Part shown: one piece after another, positions 8,755 through 17,463 of the stretch
Position numbering within the stretch: the first letter of the stretch is position 1
Layout of the letters: each line of letters starts with the position of its first letter
Origin: an uncultured Alistipes sp.
Lineage (GTDB): Bacteria; Bacteroidota; Bacteroidia; Bacteroidales; Rikenellaceae
Direction of reading: 5' to 3'
Assembly (NCBI GenBank): GCA_900768045.1
Contig: CAAGBL010000101.1
Coordinates: forward strand, 45,377-109,376
DNA length: 64,000 bases
Translations under genes and position numbers: made by a program
The notes under the pieces: model-generated
Told to the model about the DNA's origin: nothing
Seen by the model: only the letters and a program-made list of their open reading frames with translations
Database searches by the model: none

Positions 8755-10182
8755 ATGAAAAAGTCTCTTACCGAAGATTGGGTAACTACTTTTTTGAGTA
8801 TTCCCCTCGTTGCGTTTGCAGCCTTGTCGTCGTTTCTCCCTGGTGGAGGTGTTAAGATTTCGGCAGACCTTACGGAGCTTGGAGCGTGGTTCGATATCGC
8901 TGTATTCTTCGTGATAGCTTTTGTGCTGTTGTACGTAGGTAACCGTCTGTTAGATAGGTCAGTAAAGGGTATTATACCATCGTTTATCGTTGTGTTTTTG
9001 ATTGCTCTTCTTGCGCAGTGGATAGCCAAGATTGATGCTATCAAGTTCTACGGTTTCGAAGCGGTATTCTTTTCGGTAATCTTCGGACTCATCATTCGCA
9101 ACCTATTTCACATTCCCGAGTGGCTCAAGCCAGCCATTCAGGGCGAGTTCTTCATCAAGATAGGCGTTGTCTGCCTCGGTGCTACGGTGCTCTTCTCCGA
9201 TGTTATGAAGTCGGGTGCTGCGGGACTTATCCAGGCTATCATCGTTGTCGCTGTTGTCTGGTTCTTTGGCTACTTGCTTGCTCGTAGGCTCAAGGTTGAG
9301 CGTGCTACGGCCATGACCTTGGCGAGTGGTTGCTCTATTTGCGGCGTCTCGGCATGTATCACGGCGGCGGGTGTTGCGGGTACGGAGAAGAAAAACCTCT
9401 CGTATATTACCTCTGTGGTGCTTATCGTTGTTGTGCCGATGATCTATCTTATGCCATGGCTTGCATCGATGATTGTGCCTCTCTTGACCGACGATCCATT
9501 GCTCCAGAGCGAGATTACGGGTGCATGGATAGGTGGCACTATCGACACCACGTCGGGCGTGGGTGCCTCGTCGGAGATGGCGGGCGACATCGCTCAGAAG
9601 ACGGCTATCGTGGTTAAGGCTACGCAGAATGTGCTTATTGGCGTTGTGGCATTCTTCATCGCCCTCTATCTCTCTGCCCGCTCGGGCGAGGGTGGTATGC
9701 AGCGACCATCGTTTGGCATCGTGTGGGAGAAGTTTCCGAAGTTTATCCTCGGCTTCGTCCTCGCCTCGGCGCTCTTTAGTATCTTGCAGTCGAACGACCT
9801 ATTAACCGTTGGCGGTAATGGCAAGCTTATCGAGACGGCTATGGCCAAGAACTTCTCTACGTTCTTCTTCTCGCTATCGTTTGTATGTATCGGTATGGAT
9901 ACCCGCCTAAAGGATATTGTGTCACGTGAGAATCGCAATATATTGTTCTCGTTCCTTGGGGCCCAGCTCTTTAACATCGTGTTTGCCCTCTTCGTGGCGT
10001 GGCTCATGTTCGGTGTTGTGAAGCCAGCGCTGTGGCCTACAACGCCCACTGAGGCGGTTGTAGAGAGCGTGGAGACTCCCACTTCAATAAATCCTTCGGT
10101 TGTGGTTATCCCCGTTGAGCCAGTAGCTACTGAGAGCGATGTAGAGGTGCAAGAGTTTACAAGACTTCAAGCCACTGAATAA
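8755..10182 (+). CDS. YeiH-family putative sulfate/anion exporter
   Basis: A polytopic inner-membrane protein with about ten to eleven hydrophobic helices. The segment GCSICGVSACITA and the later GGTIDTTSGVGASS match the conserved motifs of the YeiH/UPF0324 (PF03601) family, annotated as putative sulfate exporters on limited evidence. At 475 aa it exceeds the usual ~340 aa. The excess is an N-terminal helix pair and a Pro/Thr/Val/Glu-rich C-terminal tail of ~50 residues that looks disordered. It follows the porin gene closely, and a strong hairpin overlaps its stop codon. Confidence 0.82.
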   Translation: MKKSLTEDWVTTFLSIPLVAFAALSSFLPGGGVKISADLTELGAWFDIAVFFVIAFVLLYVGNRLLDRSVKGIIPSFIVVFLIALLAQWIAKIDAIKFYGFEAVFFSVIFGLIIRNLFHIPEWLKPAIQGEFFIKIGVVCLGATVLFSDVMKSGAAGLIQAIIVVAVVWFFGYLLARRLKVERATAMTLASGCSICGVSACITAAGVAGTEKKNLSYITSVVLIVVVPMIYLMPWLASMIVPLLTDDPLLQSEITGAWIGGTIDTTSGVGASSEMAGDIAQKTAIVVKATQNVLIGVVAFFIALYLSARSGEGGMQRPSFGIVWEKFPKFILGFVLASALFSILQSNDLLTVGGNGKLIETAMAKNFSTFFFSLSFVCIGMDTRLKDIVSRENRNILFSFLGAQLFNIVFALFVAWLMFGVVKPALWPTTPTEAVVESVETPTSINPSVVVIPVEPVATESDVEVQEFTRLQATE

Positions 10183-10215
10183 AAAATATCCGACCCTGCA
10201 AGGTCGGATATTTTT
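10182..10215. terminator. Bidirectional hairpin terminator
   Basis: A perfect 14-bp stem (10182-10195 with 10202-10215) has a 6-nt loop, with A-tract and T-tract at its two feet. It lies between the convergent YeiH-like and SLOG genes and overlaps both ends. Confidence 0.85.
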
Positions 10216-10705
10216 ATATGTCGAGTTCAAGTTGCTGACTATCGAAGATGTTTTTTACGGGGCAGCCAACCTCACGGGCGTAGCGCACCGTGTTTGCCGT
10301 GCCACTCGGCTTGCCGTCCCACCATGCTATGACGTAGTCGGCGCCATCGACCATGGCCTCGTTGCGCTGTTGGTATACCCCCACAAAGTAGTTCTCCGAG
10401 AGGTAGTGAAGCCTCGTTGCTCGCTCAACGATAAGCGAGTATAGTCGGCGGTTACTCTCGCTAAATGTCTGCTCGAAGCCTCGCCACGGGATAAACGCCT
10501 CAAGCTCGATGTCGAGGTGTTTGCTTTGTAGCAGCAGCACGGTGCATGCCACAGCAAGGTCGAAGCCCTCGGCCATGCCCACACGAAACCTACGTGCACC
10601 CGCCCTATATAGCATCTCTATCCAGTGCTCGATAAGCTGGTCATTGTGGCGTGAGTAGGTGCGATGTCCCGTAAAAGTTACTACGTATGGTACTGCGTCG
10701 TTCAT
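10214..10705 (-). CDS. DUF1273 / YpsA-like SLOG-family protein
   Basis: 163 aa with the hallmarks of the SLOG Rossmann-like superfamily: N-terminal FTGHRTYSR, then FRVGMAEGFDLAVACTVL (a Gly-rich nucleotide-type loop) and a C-terminal NEAMVDGADYVIAWWDGKPSGT. These match the DUF1273/YpsA group, thought to bind nucleotide-derived ligands; YpsA has been linked to cell division in Firmicutes, but its biochemistry is unknown. No membrane segments. The GHR motif starts 11 residues into the ORF, so this ATG is the only sensible start, and a promoter element lies almost on top of it. Confidence 0.8.
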   Translation of the reverse strand: MNDAVPYVVTFTGHRTYSRHNDQLIEHWIEMLYRAGARRFRVGMAEGFDLAVACTVLLLQSKHLDIELEAFIPWRGFEQTFSESNRRLYSLIVERATRLHYLSENYFVGVYQQRNEAMVDGADYVIAWWDGKPSGTANTVRYAREVGCPVKNIFDSQQLELDI

Positions 10706-10709
10706 AGTA

Positions 10710-10717
10710 CAAAGATA
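10710..10717 (-). promoter_or_regulatory. -7 promoter element adjoining the SLOG gene start codon
   Basis: The minus strand reads TATCTTTG and ends only 4 nt before the ATG (10705). With the usual 5-8 nt from -7 element to transcription start, the mRNA would have little or no leader. Confidence 0.6.
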
Positions 10718-10797
10718 GTAAAAATTTTTATTTCGCTCGTGAGTTATGGCGTAGGATTTGATGTTGAAGAGGTGTACAACATTTAAAATTTACAACT

Positions 10798-10983
10798 ATG
10801 AAACAATCTTCATTATGTCTGCTCTCGGCTTTGGGTGGTGCCCTTGTCGGAGCTATGGTAGCAGTGCTCGTAACCCCAACATCGGGCAAGGAGCTTCGTC
10901 ACAAGATTCGTGATGCTGTGAGCGAGGCTGAGGCTCGCATGCGTGCCGACCTCGGCTGTCACTGCGACGCCGAGACCAAGTAG
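10798..10983 (+). CDS. YtxH-domain small membrane protein
   Basis: 61 aa. One N-terminal hydrophobic helix (LSALGGALVGAMVAVLV) is followed by TPTSGKELRHKIRDAVSEAE. The Gly-rich helix plus 'TP.SGKELR.KI' is the signature of YtxH-like proteins (PF12732), stress-associated small membrane proteins of unknown mechanism. The C terminus holds two Cys and a His (GCHCDAE). It precedes a second small membrane-protein gene by 30 nt, probably co-transcribed. No canonical -7 motif was found upstream. Confidence 0.7.
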   Translation: MKQSSLCLLSALGGALVGAMVAVLVTPTSGKELRHKIRDAVSEAEARMRADLGCHCDAETK

Positions 10984-11013
10984 GAGTTAAATCATCTAAC
11001 CTGCGATTCAGCT

Positions 11014-11298
11014 ATGTCGATGCTCATGTTTATCGTTGTGCTGCTGTTAGGACTTATGTTCCTTAGTGGAGCCCTTGTGGTGGTGCTTACAGAGCTTTTG
11101 GGGAGCCTTATCCTCGCACTACTTATCGTCGGAGTGATATATGCTCTCATCGCCCTAACACTCTATTATAGCTCCATACGCCGCACCTTGAACCTGTGGC
11201 ATCGGCGCCTCGACACGGTCTACGATGTTAGTGCCATTGTCGAGGAAGTGTATCGCAAGGCGGTGGCTTATCTACAAAAAATACTGGGTAGCGTCTAA
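11014..11298 (+). CDS. Small two-helix membrane protein downstream of ytxH-like gene
   Basis: 94 aa with two hydrophobic helices (residues ~3-27 and ~30-52), then an amphipathic, partly basic C-terminal segment (SSIRRTLNLWHRRLDTVY). I do not recognise a family with confidence. Position suggests the partner often found with YtxH-like genes, loosely resembling phage-holin-superfamily/DUF1469-type helical hairpin proteins. The stop codon lies inside the terminator loop. Confidence 0.55.
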   Translation: MSMLMFIVVLLLGLMFLSGALVVVLTELLGSLILALLIVGVIYALIALTLYYSSIRRTLNLWHRRLDTVYDVSAIVEEVYRKAVAYLQKILGSV

Positions 11299-11310
11299 GC
11301 TACCCAGTAT
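11281..11310. terminator. Hairpin terminator between convergent genes
   Basis: A perfect 12-bp stem (11281-11292 with 11299-11310) has a 6-nt loop. On the minus strand it is followed by a run of Ts, making it a good terminator for mntP. On the plus strand it overlaps the preceding stop codon. Confidence 0.75.
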
Positions 11311-11327
11311 CATTTATCTGCTCACTA

Positions 11328-11885
11328 TTAGTGGTTTAGATGCTCTATGAGGATTTTTATGCCGATGCCAATAAGCACCAAGCCACCTAATAGCCCCGCC
11401 TTCGAGCCAAGGCGTGAGCCAATCTTGCGACCGAGATATAGGCCCATTGCCGAGAGAGCAAATGTCACAACGCCGATGATTGCGGAGGCAGACCAGATAT
11501 TGGCATGGATAAAGGCAAAGCTAACGCCTACGGCGAGTGCGTCGATGCTCGTAGCTACGGCCATTAGCGCCATGGTGCGCACGCCAAAGTCATCATTGCT
11601 ATCATCTTCCTCGCCCCATATAGTCTCACGTATCATGTTGAGGCCGATAAGTATGAGCAGTCCGAAGGCTATCCAGTGGTCGATGCCTACTACGAAGCTG
11701 GCAAACTGCTTGGCAAGTAGGTAGCCCACTATGGGCATCAGCGCCTGAAAGCCACCAAACCAAAAGCCTACTTTTAGTATGTGTGATAGCTCTACTCGCT
11801 TAACGCTTAGGCCCTTACCTATGGATACTGCTGTGGCGTCCATCGCCAAGCCAAAGCCTATCAACAGAATTTCTACAATTCCCAT
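11328..11885 (-). CDS. mntP: MntP-family manganese efflux pump
   Basis: 185 aa with six predicted transmembrane helices in two similar halves. The paired motifs GLAMDATAVSIGKG (residues ~13-26) and SIDALAVGVSF (~112-122) carry the conserved Asp residues of the MntP/DUF204 family, which exports Mn2+ in E. coli and others. Length is typical. It lies 9 nt downstream of nfo and is probably co-transcribed with it. No mntP-associated riboswitch (yybP-ykoY) is apparent upstream, as expected for an internal operon gene. Confidence 0.85.
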   Translation of the reverse strand: MGIVEILLIGFGLAMDATAVSIGKGLSVKRVELSHILKVGFWFGGFQALMPIVGYLLAKQFASFVVGIDHWIAFGLLILIGLNMIRETIWGEEDDSNDDFGVRTMALMAVATSIDALAVGVSFAFIHANIWSASAIIGVVTFALSAMGLYLGRKIGSRLGSKAGLLGGLVLIGIGIKILIEHLNH

Positions 11886-11894
11886 ATTTCGAAA

Positions 11895-12740
11895 TTATTG
11901 CTTTGCAAAGTCGTATAACGTAACAATCTCTTTAGCCCAGCGCTCCTCGTCGGGGGTTTCGAGAATAAGGGGTATGTTGTCGAAGCGTGGGTCTTGTGCT
12001 ATATATTTGAAGCACTCCCAGCCAATCTCGCCATCGCCAAGTGGAGAGTGTCGGTCGATGCGGCTACCCAATGGGCGCATAGCGTCGTTGAGGTGCATGC
12101 CACGTAGGTACTTGAAGCCTACGATGCGCTCAAACTCAGCAAATGTAGCGTCGCACGCCTCACGAGTGCGTAGGTCGTAGCCCGCAGCAAATGAGTGACA
12201 TGTGTCAAGGCATACGCCTACACGGCTCTTGTCTTCGACTCTATCGATGATGTATGCCAAGTGCTCGAACTTAAAGCCGAGGTTTGAGCCCTGACCTGCC
12301 GTGTTCTCCAACACCGCCGTAACACCCTTTGAGCGCTCCAAGGCCATGTTTATCGACTCGGCAATACGCTTTAGCGAGCCCTCTTCGTCGATGCGCTTGA
12401 GGTGGCTTCCGGGGTGGAAGTTTAGGCGGTCGAGGCCAAGAAGTTCGCAGCGGTGCATCTCCTCGAAAAACGACTCGCGCGACTTCTCGAGACCATCTTC
12501 GTCGGGGTGTCCGAGGTTAATGAGGTAGCTATCGTGGGGCAATACCTGTGCCGCACTGTAGCCCGCCTCGGCCATAGCTTGCTTAAAAATCTCTATCTGC
12601 GAGGGTGTAAGCTCGGGGGCTAACCACTGACGCTGATTCTTCGTAAAGAGGGCAAATGCTGTTGCCCCTATATCTTTTGCATTGCGAACGGCATTCTCAA
12701 CACCGCCCGATGCGCTTACGTGTGCTCCAAAATATTTCAT
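11895..12740 (-). CDS. nfo: Endonuclease IV (AP endonuclease)
   Basis: 281 aa, the usual length for type IV apurinic/apyrimidinic endonuclease, which nicks DNA 5' to abasic sites in base excision repair. It starts with the family hallmark GAHVSASGG. The zinc-cluster motifs follow in order: LPHDSYLINLG, LNFHPGSHL, LENTAGQG, GVCLDTCHSFAAGYDL, HLNDAMRPLGSRIDRH with GEIG, and LILETP. All His, Asp and Glu metal ligands appear intact. It is first in a two-gene operon with mntP, from a promoter element at 12763-12770. Confidence 0.95.
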   Translation of the reverse strand: MKYFGAHVSASGGVENAVRNAKDIGATAFALFTKNQRQWLAPELTPSQIEIFKQAMAEAGYSAAQVLPHDSYLINLGHPDEDGLEKSRESFFEEMHRCELLGLDRLNFHPGSHLKRIDEEGSLKRIAESINMALERSKGVTAVLENTAGQGSNLGFKFEHLAYIIDRVEDKSRVGVCLDTCHSFAAGYDLRTREACDATFAEFERIVGFKYLRGMHLNDAMRPLGSRIDRHSPLGDGEIGWECFKYIAQDPRFDNIPLILETPDEERWAKEIVTLYDFAKQ

Positions 12741-12756
12741 ATTTTATATGACTTAA

Positions 12757-12789
12757 TTTGTACAAAGATACAAAAAATTTATATCTTTG
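12757..12789 (+). promoter_or_regulatory. Promoter of the DUF3078 gene
   Basis: TTTG (12757-12760), 21-nt spacer, TATCTTTG (12782-12789), 38 nt upstream of the ATG. The -33 box sits beyond the opposing -7 box, so the two promoters overlap and may compete. Confidence 0.75.
12763..12770 (-). promoter_or_regulatory. -7 promoter element of nfo-mntP
   Basis: The minus strand reads TATCTTTG, 22 nt upstream of the nfo start. It lies back to back with the promoter of the DUF3078 gene, leaving 11 bp between the two -7 boxes. Confidence 0.7.
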
Positions 12790-12827
12790 TAGTTGTTATC
12801 ATTGATAATTATTAAAACCCAAAGTAT

Positions 12828-13892
12828 ATGAAGAAGATTTTTACTCTTTTGGCGTTGGCAATGCTTGTGCCAGCAGCAAACCTATTTGCGCAGGTATCTG
12901 TGGATAATGTTTCAAAGCCCCAGGACGAGGTTGTCTTTGAAAACAATATGAAAGAGGCCGACGTCTCGGTAAATATCGACTCTGAGGCTAAGCGTCGTGC
13001 CGAGCGCCTTATGATTCGTAAGGAGCGCAACACCGTTGACTTTACGGCTAACCTCCACGGCTCGCTCACAGCATTTAGTGAATCATGGCAGGCTGCGGGT
13101 GACAACACAATCACTGTTCTTGCCAACCTTAACTTCTTGCACACATATAAGCAGGGCCGCTTTACCCTCACCAACACAGCTGCGGCGAAGTTTGGTTATA
13201 ACAGAATGCGCATGATGCTTGAAAACGTGGAGCAAGGCGTATGGTTCAAGAATGTCGACGAGATTGCTCTTGCGACCTCTCCACAGTGGGCTTTGGTTAA
13301 GAACTGGTCGTATGGTGCTAACGTTAAGTTCCGTACACAGTTTGCTCCTGGATACTCTGCACGTGGCGATAGACAGTTGGGCAACCCACGAGTTACTAAC
13401 TTTATGACTCCAGGTTATCTCGATGCATCACTCGGTTTTACCTATATCCTCCCTTCTGAGCGATTCCCACTAAAGGTCAACCTTGCGCCTATTGCGATGA
13501 GTGCAACCTATGTTATTGACCAGGACGTATATAAAACGGCAGATGGTACACTTCAGGATAAAATGTATGGTGTGCCTTATGGTCAGAAGCAGAAGTATGA
13601 GGGCGGTCTTTCTGTTCAGCTCGACTTCGACAAGACATGGGGTAAGAATGGCTGGTTGCGCTACCGTACTACTGCATATTCATTCTACGGTTGGATTACA
13701 GGCCTATCATCAAAAACTATTTCGGACATCGCTCCTACACTTCGTTGGGAGAACACCTTCGATATCAAGGCAACAAAGTATATCTCTACACAGATCTACG
13801 TTCAGCTATATTATAACAAGGCTGAGTGGCATGAGCTTCAGGTGCAGTCGATGTTGTCAGTTGGTTTGACCTATACATTTAAGAATAAGTAG
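12828..13892 (+). CDS. DUF3078 outer-membrane-type protein
   Basis: 354 aa with a signal peptide ending near NLFAQ (residue ~22). The mature part is rich in alternating-hydrophobicity strands with aromatic girdles and ends YTFKNK, as in outer-membrane beta barrels. Overall pattern (an N-terminal FTANLHGSLTAFSESW segment, long strands, YDVYKTADG-type loops) fits the DUF3078 family of Bacteroidota, which has no assigned function. It is followed after 35 nt by the S41 protease gene without a terminator, so the two are likely co-expressed. Confidence 0.72.
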   Translation: MKKIFTLLALAMLVPAANLFAQVSVDNVSKPQDEVVFENNMKEADVSVNIDSEAKRRAERLMIRKERNTVDFTANLHGSLTAFSESWQAAGDNTITVLANLNFLHTYKQGRFTLTNTAAAKFGYNRMRMMLENVEQGVWFKNVDEIALATSPQWALVKNWSYGANVKFRTQFAPGYSARGDRQLGNPRVTNFMTPGYLDASLGFTYILPSERFPLKVNLAPIAMSATYVIDQDVYKTADGTLQDKMYGVPYGQKQKYEGGLSVQLDFDKTWGKNGWLRYRTTAYSFYGWITGLSSKTISDIAPTLRWENTFDIKATKYISTQIYVQLYYNKAEWHELQVQSMLSVGLTYTFKNK

Positions 13893-13927
13893 TCGTTAGG
13901 TAGGATTCTTGCAGGATTATAGGCTGT

Positions 13928-15610
13928 ATGTCTAAGATGAGTGGTTGGCGTAGGGCGTGGTTTGCGCTCGGATTGGTTGCTGTTGTCATTTGCTCAATGC
14001 TCTTGGGTATGATCACCGAGCGTGGTCGCCTAAGCAAGTATTGGGAGGCGGCAACACGTAGTAACAACCAGATGGCGCAGCTCACGTCGGACATCCAGAA
14101 TCTTGAGCGCTACCTTACGCTTAGCGACAAGATGGTGCAGACCGTGAGCGCCATTCGTAGCTACTATGTCGACCCGATAAACCTCGACACAATATACGAT
14201 CGTGCTATACCGATGCTCCTCTCTGAGCTCGATCCTCACTCCGAGTATATCCCTGCTAAAGACTTCCAAACCGTTAACGAGTCGCTCGAGGGCGAGTTCG
14301 ATGGCATAGGCATTGTCTTTAATGCCTCGACAGATACTATCATGGTGCTCAGCGTCATTCCGCAGGGCCCGAGCGACAAGGCGGGTGTGCGTGCTGGCGA
14401 TAGGATTATGTGTATCGACGGCCGTGATGTTGCCGGCGAGAAGATTCCGCAGGACTCCATGGTGCGCCTTATGCGAGGTAAGCGAGGTACGCATGTGAAG
14501 CTCTCGTTGCAGCGCCATGGCCTCGACAAGCTCGTTGAGGTAGATGTTGAGCGTGGTGCTATCGAGCTACACTCTATCGAGACCTCGTTTATGCTCTGCG
14601 AAGAGCCAAACATCGGCTTTGTGCGCCTCTCACAGTTCTCACGCACCTCACATGCCGAGATGCGTAAGGCTATTGATAAGCTCTTAGCCGAGGGCATGCA
14701 GTCGCTAATTATCGACCTACGAGGCAATGGCGGAGGCTTTCTCGACCAGGTGATACTCATCGTTAACGACCTGCTACCTTCGGGCAAGCTGATAGTATAT
14801 ACAGAGGATAGAGATGCCCGCCAGCAGAAGCAGTATAGCAAAAATGGCAAGTATCCCGAGTTGGATGTCGTGGTGCTTGTTGACGAGTTCAGTGCCTCGT
14901 CGAGCGAGATTTTGGCAGGTGCTATTCAGGATAACGACCGTGGCTTGGTCATCGGACGTCGAACATTTGGTAAGGGCTTGGTGCAGACGCAAATACCCTT
15001 TGCCGATGGCTCGGCAATGCGCCTAACTGTTGCTCGCTACTATACGCCTACGGGACGCTCAATACAGAAGCCATATACCAATGGCGACGAGGAGGCCTAT
15101 AAGATGGATATCATCAACCGCTACAACCGCAACGAGTTCTTCACGCAGGACTCTATTCACTTCGACTCATCGCTAAAATATACCACGCCAGGTGGCCGCA
15201 CGGTATATGGTGGTGGCGGTATCATGCCCGATATATTTATTCCGCTCGACACCCTCGGTGTTACGGCCTATTATACTAAGGTGTGGAATATGAACGTGTT
15301 GTATCGCTACACGCTCGACTTTACCGACCGTCATCGCTCCGATATCGACTCCATAAAGAGCCTTAAGCAGCTCGACTCGATGTTTGAGCGCTATAACCTT
15401 GTTGATGACTTTGTGGCCTATGCCGAGCGTCATGGCGTAGCACGTAATAGGGGCCAGATAGCCACATCTCGACAGATAATCTCGGCGCAGTTGCGTGCCT
15501 ACATCGGTCGTAACACGCCACTGGGCGATGCGGCTTTCTACTATAACATTTACCCTAACGACAAGGTGCTTCAGCGTGCCGTCGAGGAGATTAAGAATCA
15601 AAGAAGATAA
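13928..15610 (+). CDS. S41-family carboxy-terminal processing protease
   Basis: A periplasmic C-terminal processing peptidase of the CtpA/Prc type. An uncleaved N-terminal helix (residues ~14-32) anchors it. A PDZ domain spans ~100-185 (GIGIVFN, VIPQGPSDKAGVRAGDRI). The protease core follows with LSQFSRTSHAEM, the LRGNGGGFL strand, the catalytic serine region Ser322-Ser326 (EFSASSSE) and catalytic Lys349 (TFGKGLVQ). The C-terminal ~180 residues form the helical extension common in this phylum. Substrates are unknown; roles in envelope protein turnover are typical. A small membrane protein gene starts 6 nt downstream. Confidence 0.9.
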   Translation: MSKMSGWRRAWFALGLVAVVICSMLLGMITERGRLSKYWEAATRSNNQMAQLTSDIQNLERYLTLSDKMVQTVSAIRSYYVDPINLDTIYDRAIPMLLSELDPHSEYIPAKDFQTVNESLEGEFDGIGIVFNASTDTIMVLSVIPQGPSDKAGVRAGDRIMCIDGRDVAGEKIPQDSMVRLMRGKRGTHVKLSLQRHGLDKLVEVDVERGAIELHSIETSFMLCEEPNIGFVRLSQFSRTSHAEMRKAIDKLLAEGMQSLIIDLRGNGGGFLDQVILIVNDLLPSGKLIVYTEDRDARQQKQYSKNGKYPELDVVVLVDEFSASSSEILAGAIQDNDRGLVIGRRTFGKGLVQTQIPFADGSAMRLTVARYYTPTGRSIQKPYTNGDEEAYKMDIINRYNRNEFFTQDSIHFDSSLKYTTPGGRTVYGGGGIMPDIFIPLDTLGVTAYYTKVWNMNVLYRYTLDFTDRHRSDIDSIKSLKQLDSMFERYNLVDDFVAYAERHGVARNRGQIATSRQIISAQLRAYIGRNTPLGDAAFYYNIYPNDKVLQRAVEEIKNQRR

Positions 15611-15616
15611 TTTGCT

Positions 15617-15919
15617 ATGATAAAGAGAGTTATAGGTGTTGTTTTCACCATTGTTGTTTTTGTTGTCGTCATTGCCGCAGCTATCAACTGGGGCGAGTAC
15701 CGTTCGATGGTATTCAACCGTGGGGCTGAGCCTCGCAGGAGTGTCGAGTGTGTTGAGACTGTGGACTCTGTGGACGCTGTGAGCGACAGCATAGCAATCA
15801 AGAAGGCAAAGCCCAAGAAGAAGCTCACACCCGAGCAAATCGAGGCACGCAAGAGGGCTCTTGCCAAGAAGAAGGCTGAGCGTGCTGCTATGGAGGGGGC
15901 TGCTAAGGAGAATTTATAG
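15617..15919 (+). CDS. Small membrane protein with Lys/Glu-rich tail
   Basis: 100 aa. One N-terminal transmembrane helix (VVFTIVVFVVVIAAAI) is followed by a polar region and a strongly charged C terminus with repeated Lys-Lys/Ala/Glu motifs (KKAKPKKKLTPEQIEARKRA), likely a cytoplasmic or periplasmic helix. I do not recognise the family. Its close spacing to the S41 protease suggests a shared transcript. Its last two codons and stop lie inside the left arm of hairpin element A. Confidence 0.6.
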   Translation: MIKRVIGVVFTIVVFVVVIAAAINWGEYRSMVFNRGAEPRRSVECVETVDSVDAVSDSIAIKKAKPKKKLTPEQIEARKRALAKKKAERAAMEGAAKENL

Positions 15920-16040
15920 TTACAAGCTGTAATCTGGGGCGCATCGTAGAAGTAATCACCCTGGGCTGTACTTCAGAGTACTATCCCAGGGTGATTACTT
16001 TTTAGATGCACCACATCTTACGGCTTCTAACAAGAAATTT
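15911..16040 (+). repeat. Nested-hairpin element, copy A
   Basis: A 130-bp imperfect inverted repeat bounded by AATTT and AAATTT. The inner 14-bp stem (15952-15965 with 15985-15998) is perfect and is followed by five Ts. The apex is CTGTAC-TTCAGA-GTACTAT, where GTAC pairs with GTAC. The outer arm 16021-16040 is complementary to the left end with some mismatches. It begins within the stop region of the small membrane protein gene. Copies B, C and D share the architecture. It probably also acts as a terminator (inference). Confidence 0.8.
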
Positions 16041-16365
16041 CTCGCGAGAAGGGTCTAAAAGAGTCCGAAGGGTCCAAAAGGTCCAAAGAGTAGAAAATAT
16101 AACCCTTTAAGACCCTTTTGCCCTTTTATTACCCTTTCTGCCCTTTTAATAGGATAAATAGGAGCGCTAACGCTCGATGGGATTGATGGGTAACGCTGCG
16201 CTCGATGGGAGAGAAGGGATTTTAGTGAGTAGTGAGTAATGAGTAACAAAAAATATTACTAATTACTATTTACTAATTACTAATTCAATAGCGCCCCCTA
16301 AACTACTTAAATTCTCTAAGTTCCCTAAGTTCCCTAAACTCGCTATCTCTGCGCTCCTCTTGTGC
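16041..16365. repeat. Nonamer mosaic A (follows hairpin copy A)
   Basis: No gene is present. Degenerate 9-nt repeats run through the region: purine-rich units near 16045-16090 (AAGGGTCCA, AAAGGTCCA) and pyrimidine-rich units near 16100-16149 (ACCCTTTnn). A GC-rich core reads AGCGCTAACGCTCGATGG near 16163-16180, with a second half at 16191-16210. An AT-rich stretch of ACTAATT/GAGTAAT repeats comes next. A second core AATAGCGCCCCCTAA lies near 16287, and more pyrimidine nonamers (TTCCCTAAG twice) run to about 16350. Core 1 with its left flank (16135-16180) matches 37691-37736 at 44 of 46 positions. Confidence 0.7.
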
Positions 16366-17460
16366 CTACTCCTCACGGTAGTTATATAGTTGGTCACGTA
16401 GGCGGGGTGTGAAGCCTGCACGGCGGATTGTGGCCTTCATGGCCTCCTTGTCGAAGCGTGTTGTTGCACCTGCCGACGACACCACATTCTCCTCAATCAT
16501 TATCGAGCCCATGTCGTTAGCACCGCTATTTAGCGCTATCTCGGCAACCTCCTTGCCAACGGTTAGCCACGATGCCTGAATGTTGGTTATGTTGTTGAGA
16601 ATGATGCGGCTCATGGCTATTATGCGCAGATACTCCGTAGCTGAGAAGCGTGGTGCTATGCCCTCCCTCTCGAGCTCTGTGCCCTTGGGGCAGAATACCC
16701 ACGGAATAAATGCTGTGAAGCCTCGTGAGCCCTCGGGGCGTAAAGCCTGAAGGTCACGAATGGTTATTAGGTGGTCGATGCGCTGGTGTGGCTTCTCGAC
16801 ATGGCCATACATCATCGTAGCCGTAGAGGTAATGCCGAGCTTGTGTGCCTCGTGCATAACACGTACCCACTCTCTTGCCGAGGGCTTAGCGGGAGATATG
16901 CGCTTGCGGATGTCGTCACATAATATCTCGGCACCTGCGCCAGGTAGGGTGTCGAGGCCTGCCGCCTTAAGGCGCTCGAGCGTCTCAAGCGTGGTGATGC
17001 CACTAATGGCTGCTATGTGCGATATCTCGGGGGCGCCCAAGGCATTTAGGCGCAACATAGGGTACTCCTTCTTAAGCTGTCGGAATAACGTCTCGTAAAA
17101 CTCTACGCCAAGGCGTGGGTGTAGGCCACCCTGAAGAAGTAGCTGGTCAGCACCGAGTTTTAGCGCCTCGTCAATCTTTGTGCGATACTCGGCCATCGAC
17201 GTAATGTATGCCTTATCCTCCTGATGAGGTTTGCAGTGGAAGTTGCAGAACTTACAACCCGACTTACATACATTTGTGATGTTCACGTTGCGGTCAATCT
17301 GCCATGTCACAACATCGGGATCGGGCACTGTAGCCTTGCGTATAGCATCGGCAACAGAGGCAAGCTCCTGAATGGGGGCATTGTCGTAGATGAAGTATGC
17401 CTCCTCACGTGTTAGCGACTCTCGCAGTATCGCCTTTTCGAGTATATTATCAATGTTCAT
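16366..17460 (-). CDS. mqnC: Cyclic dehypoxanthinyl futalosine synthase (radical SAM)
   Basis: 364 aa. It catalyses the radical-SAM cyclisation of dehypoxanthine futalosine in the futalosine pathway to menaquinone. The cluster motif CKSGCKFCNF (CxxxCxxC, residues ~65-73) follows NVNITNVC. Downstream are QGGLHP, LPGAGAEIL and the diagnostic C-terminal block SGANDMGSIMIEENVVSSAG, which fits MqnC rather than the related MqnE. It is the last gene of a five-gene minus-strand operon, 3 nt after rnr. mqnB and mqnD lie 41 kb away in the window. No hairpin terminator is visible; the nonamer mosaic lies directly downstream. Confidence 0.9.
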   Translation of the reverse strand: MNIDNILEKAILRESLTREEAYFIYDNAPIQELASVADAIRKATVPDPDVVTWQIDRNVNITNVCKSGCKFCNFHCKPHQEDKAYITSMAEYRTKIDEALKLGADQLLLQGGLHPRLGVEFYETLFRQLKKEYPMLRLNALGAPEISHIAAISGITTLETLERLKAAGLDTLPGAGAEILCDDIRKRISPAKPSAREWVRVMHEAHKLGITSTATMMYGHVEKPHQRIDHLITIRDLQALRPEGSRGFTAFIPWVFCPKGTELEREGIAPRFSATEYLRIIAMSRIILNNITNIQASWLTVGKEVAEIALNSGANDMGSIMIEENVVSSAGATTRFDKEAMKATIRRAGFTPRLRDQLYNYREE

Positions 17461-17463
17461 GCT

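Noticed and set aside
16220..16285. CRISPR-like array in the AT-rich part of mosaic A
   Set aside because: Units of 7-9 nt without spacers of constant length and no cas genes; simple-sequence repeat instead.
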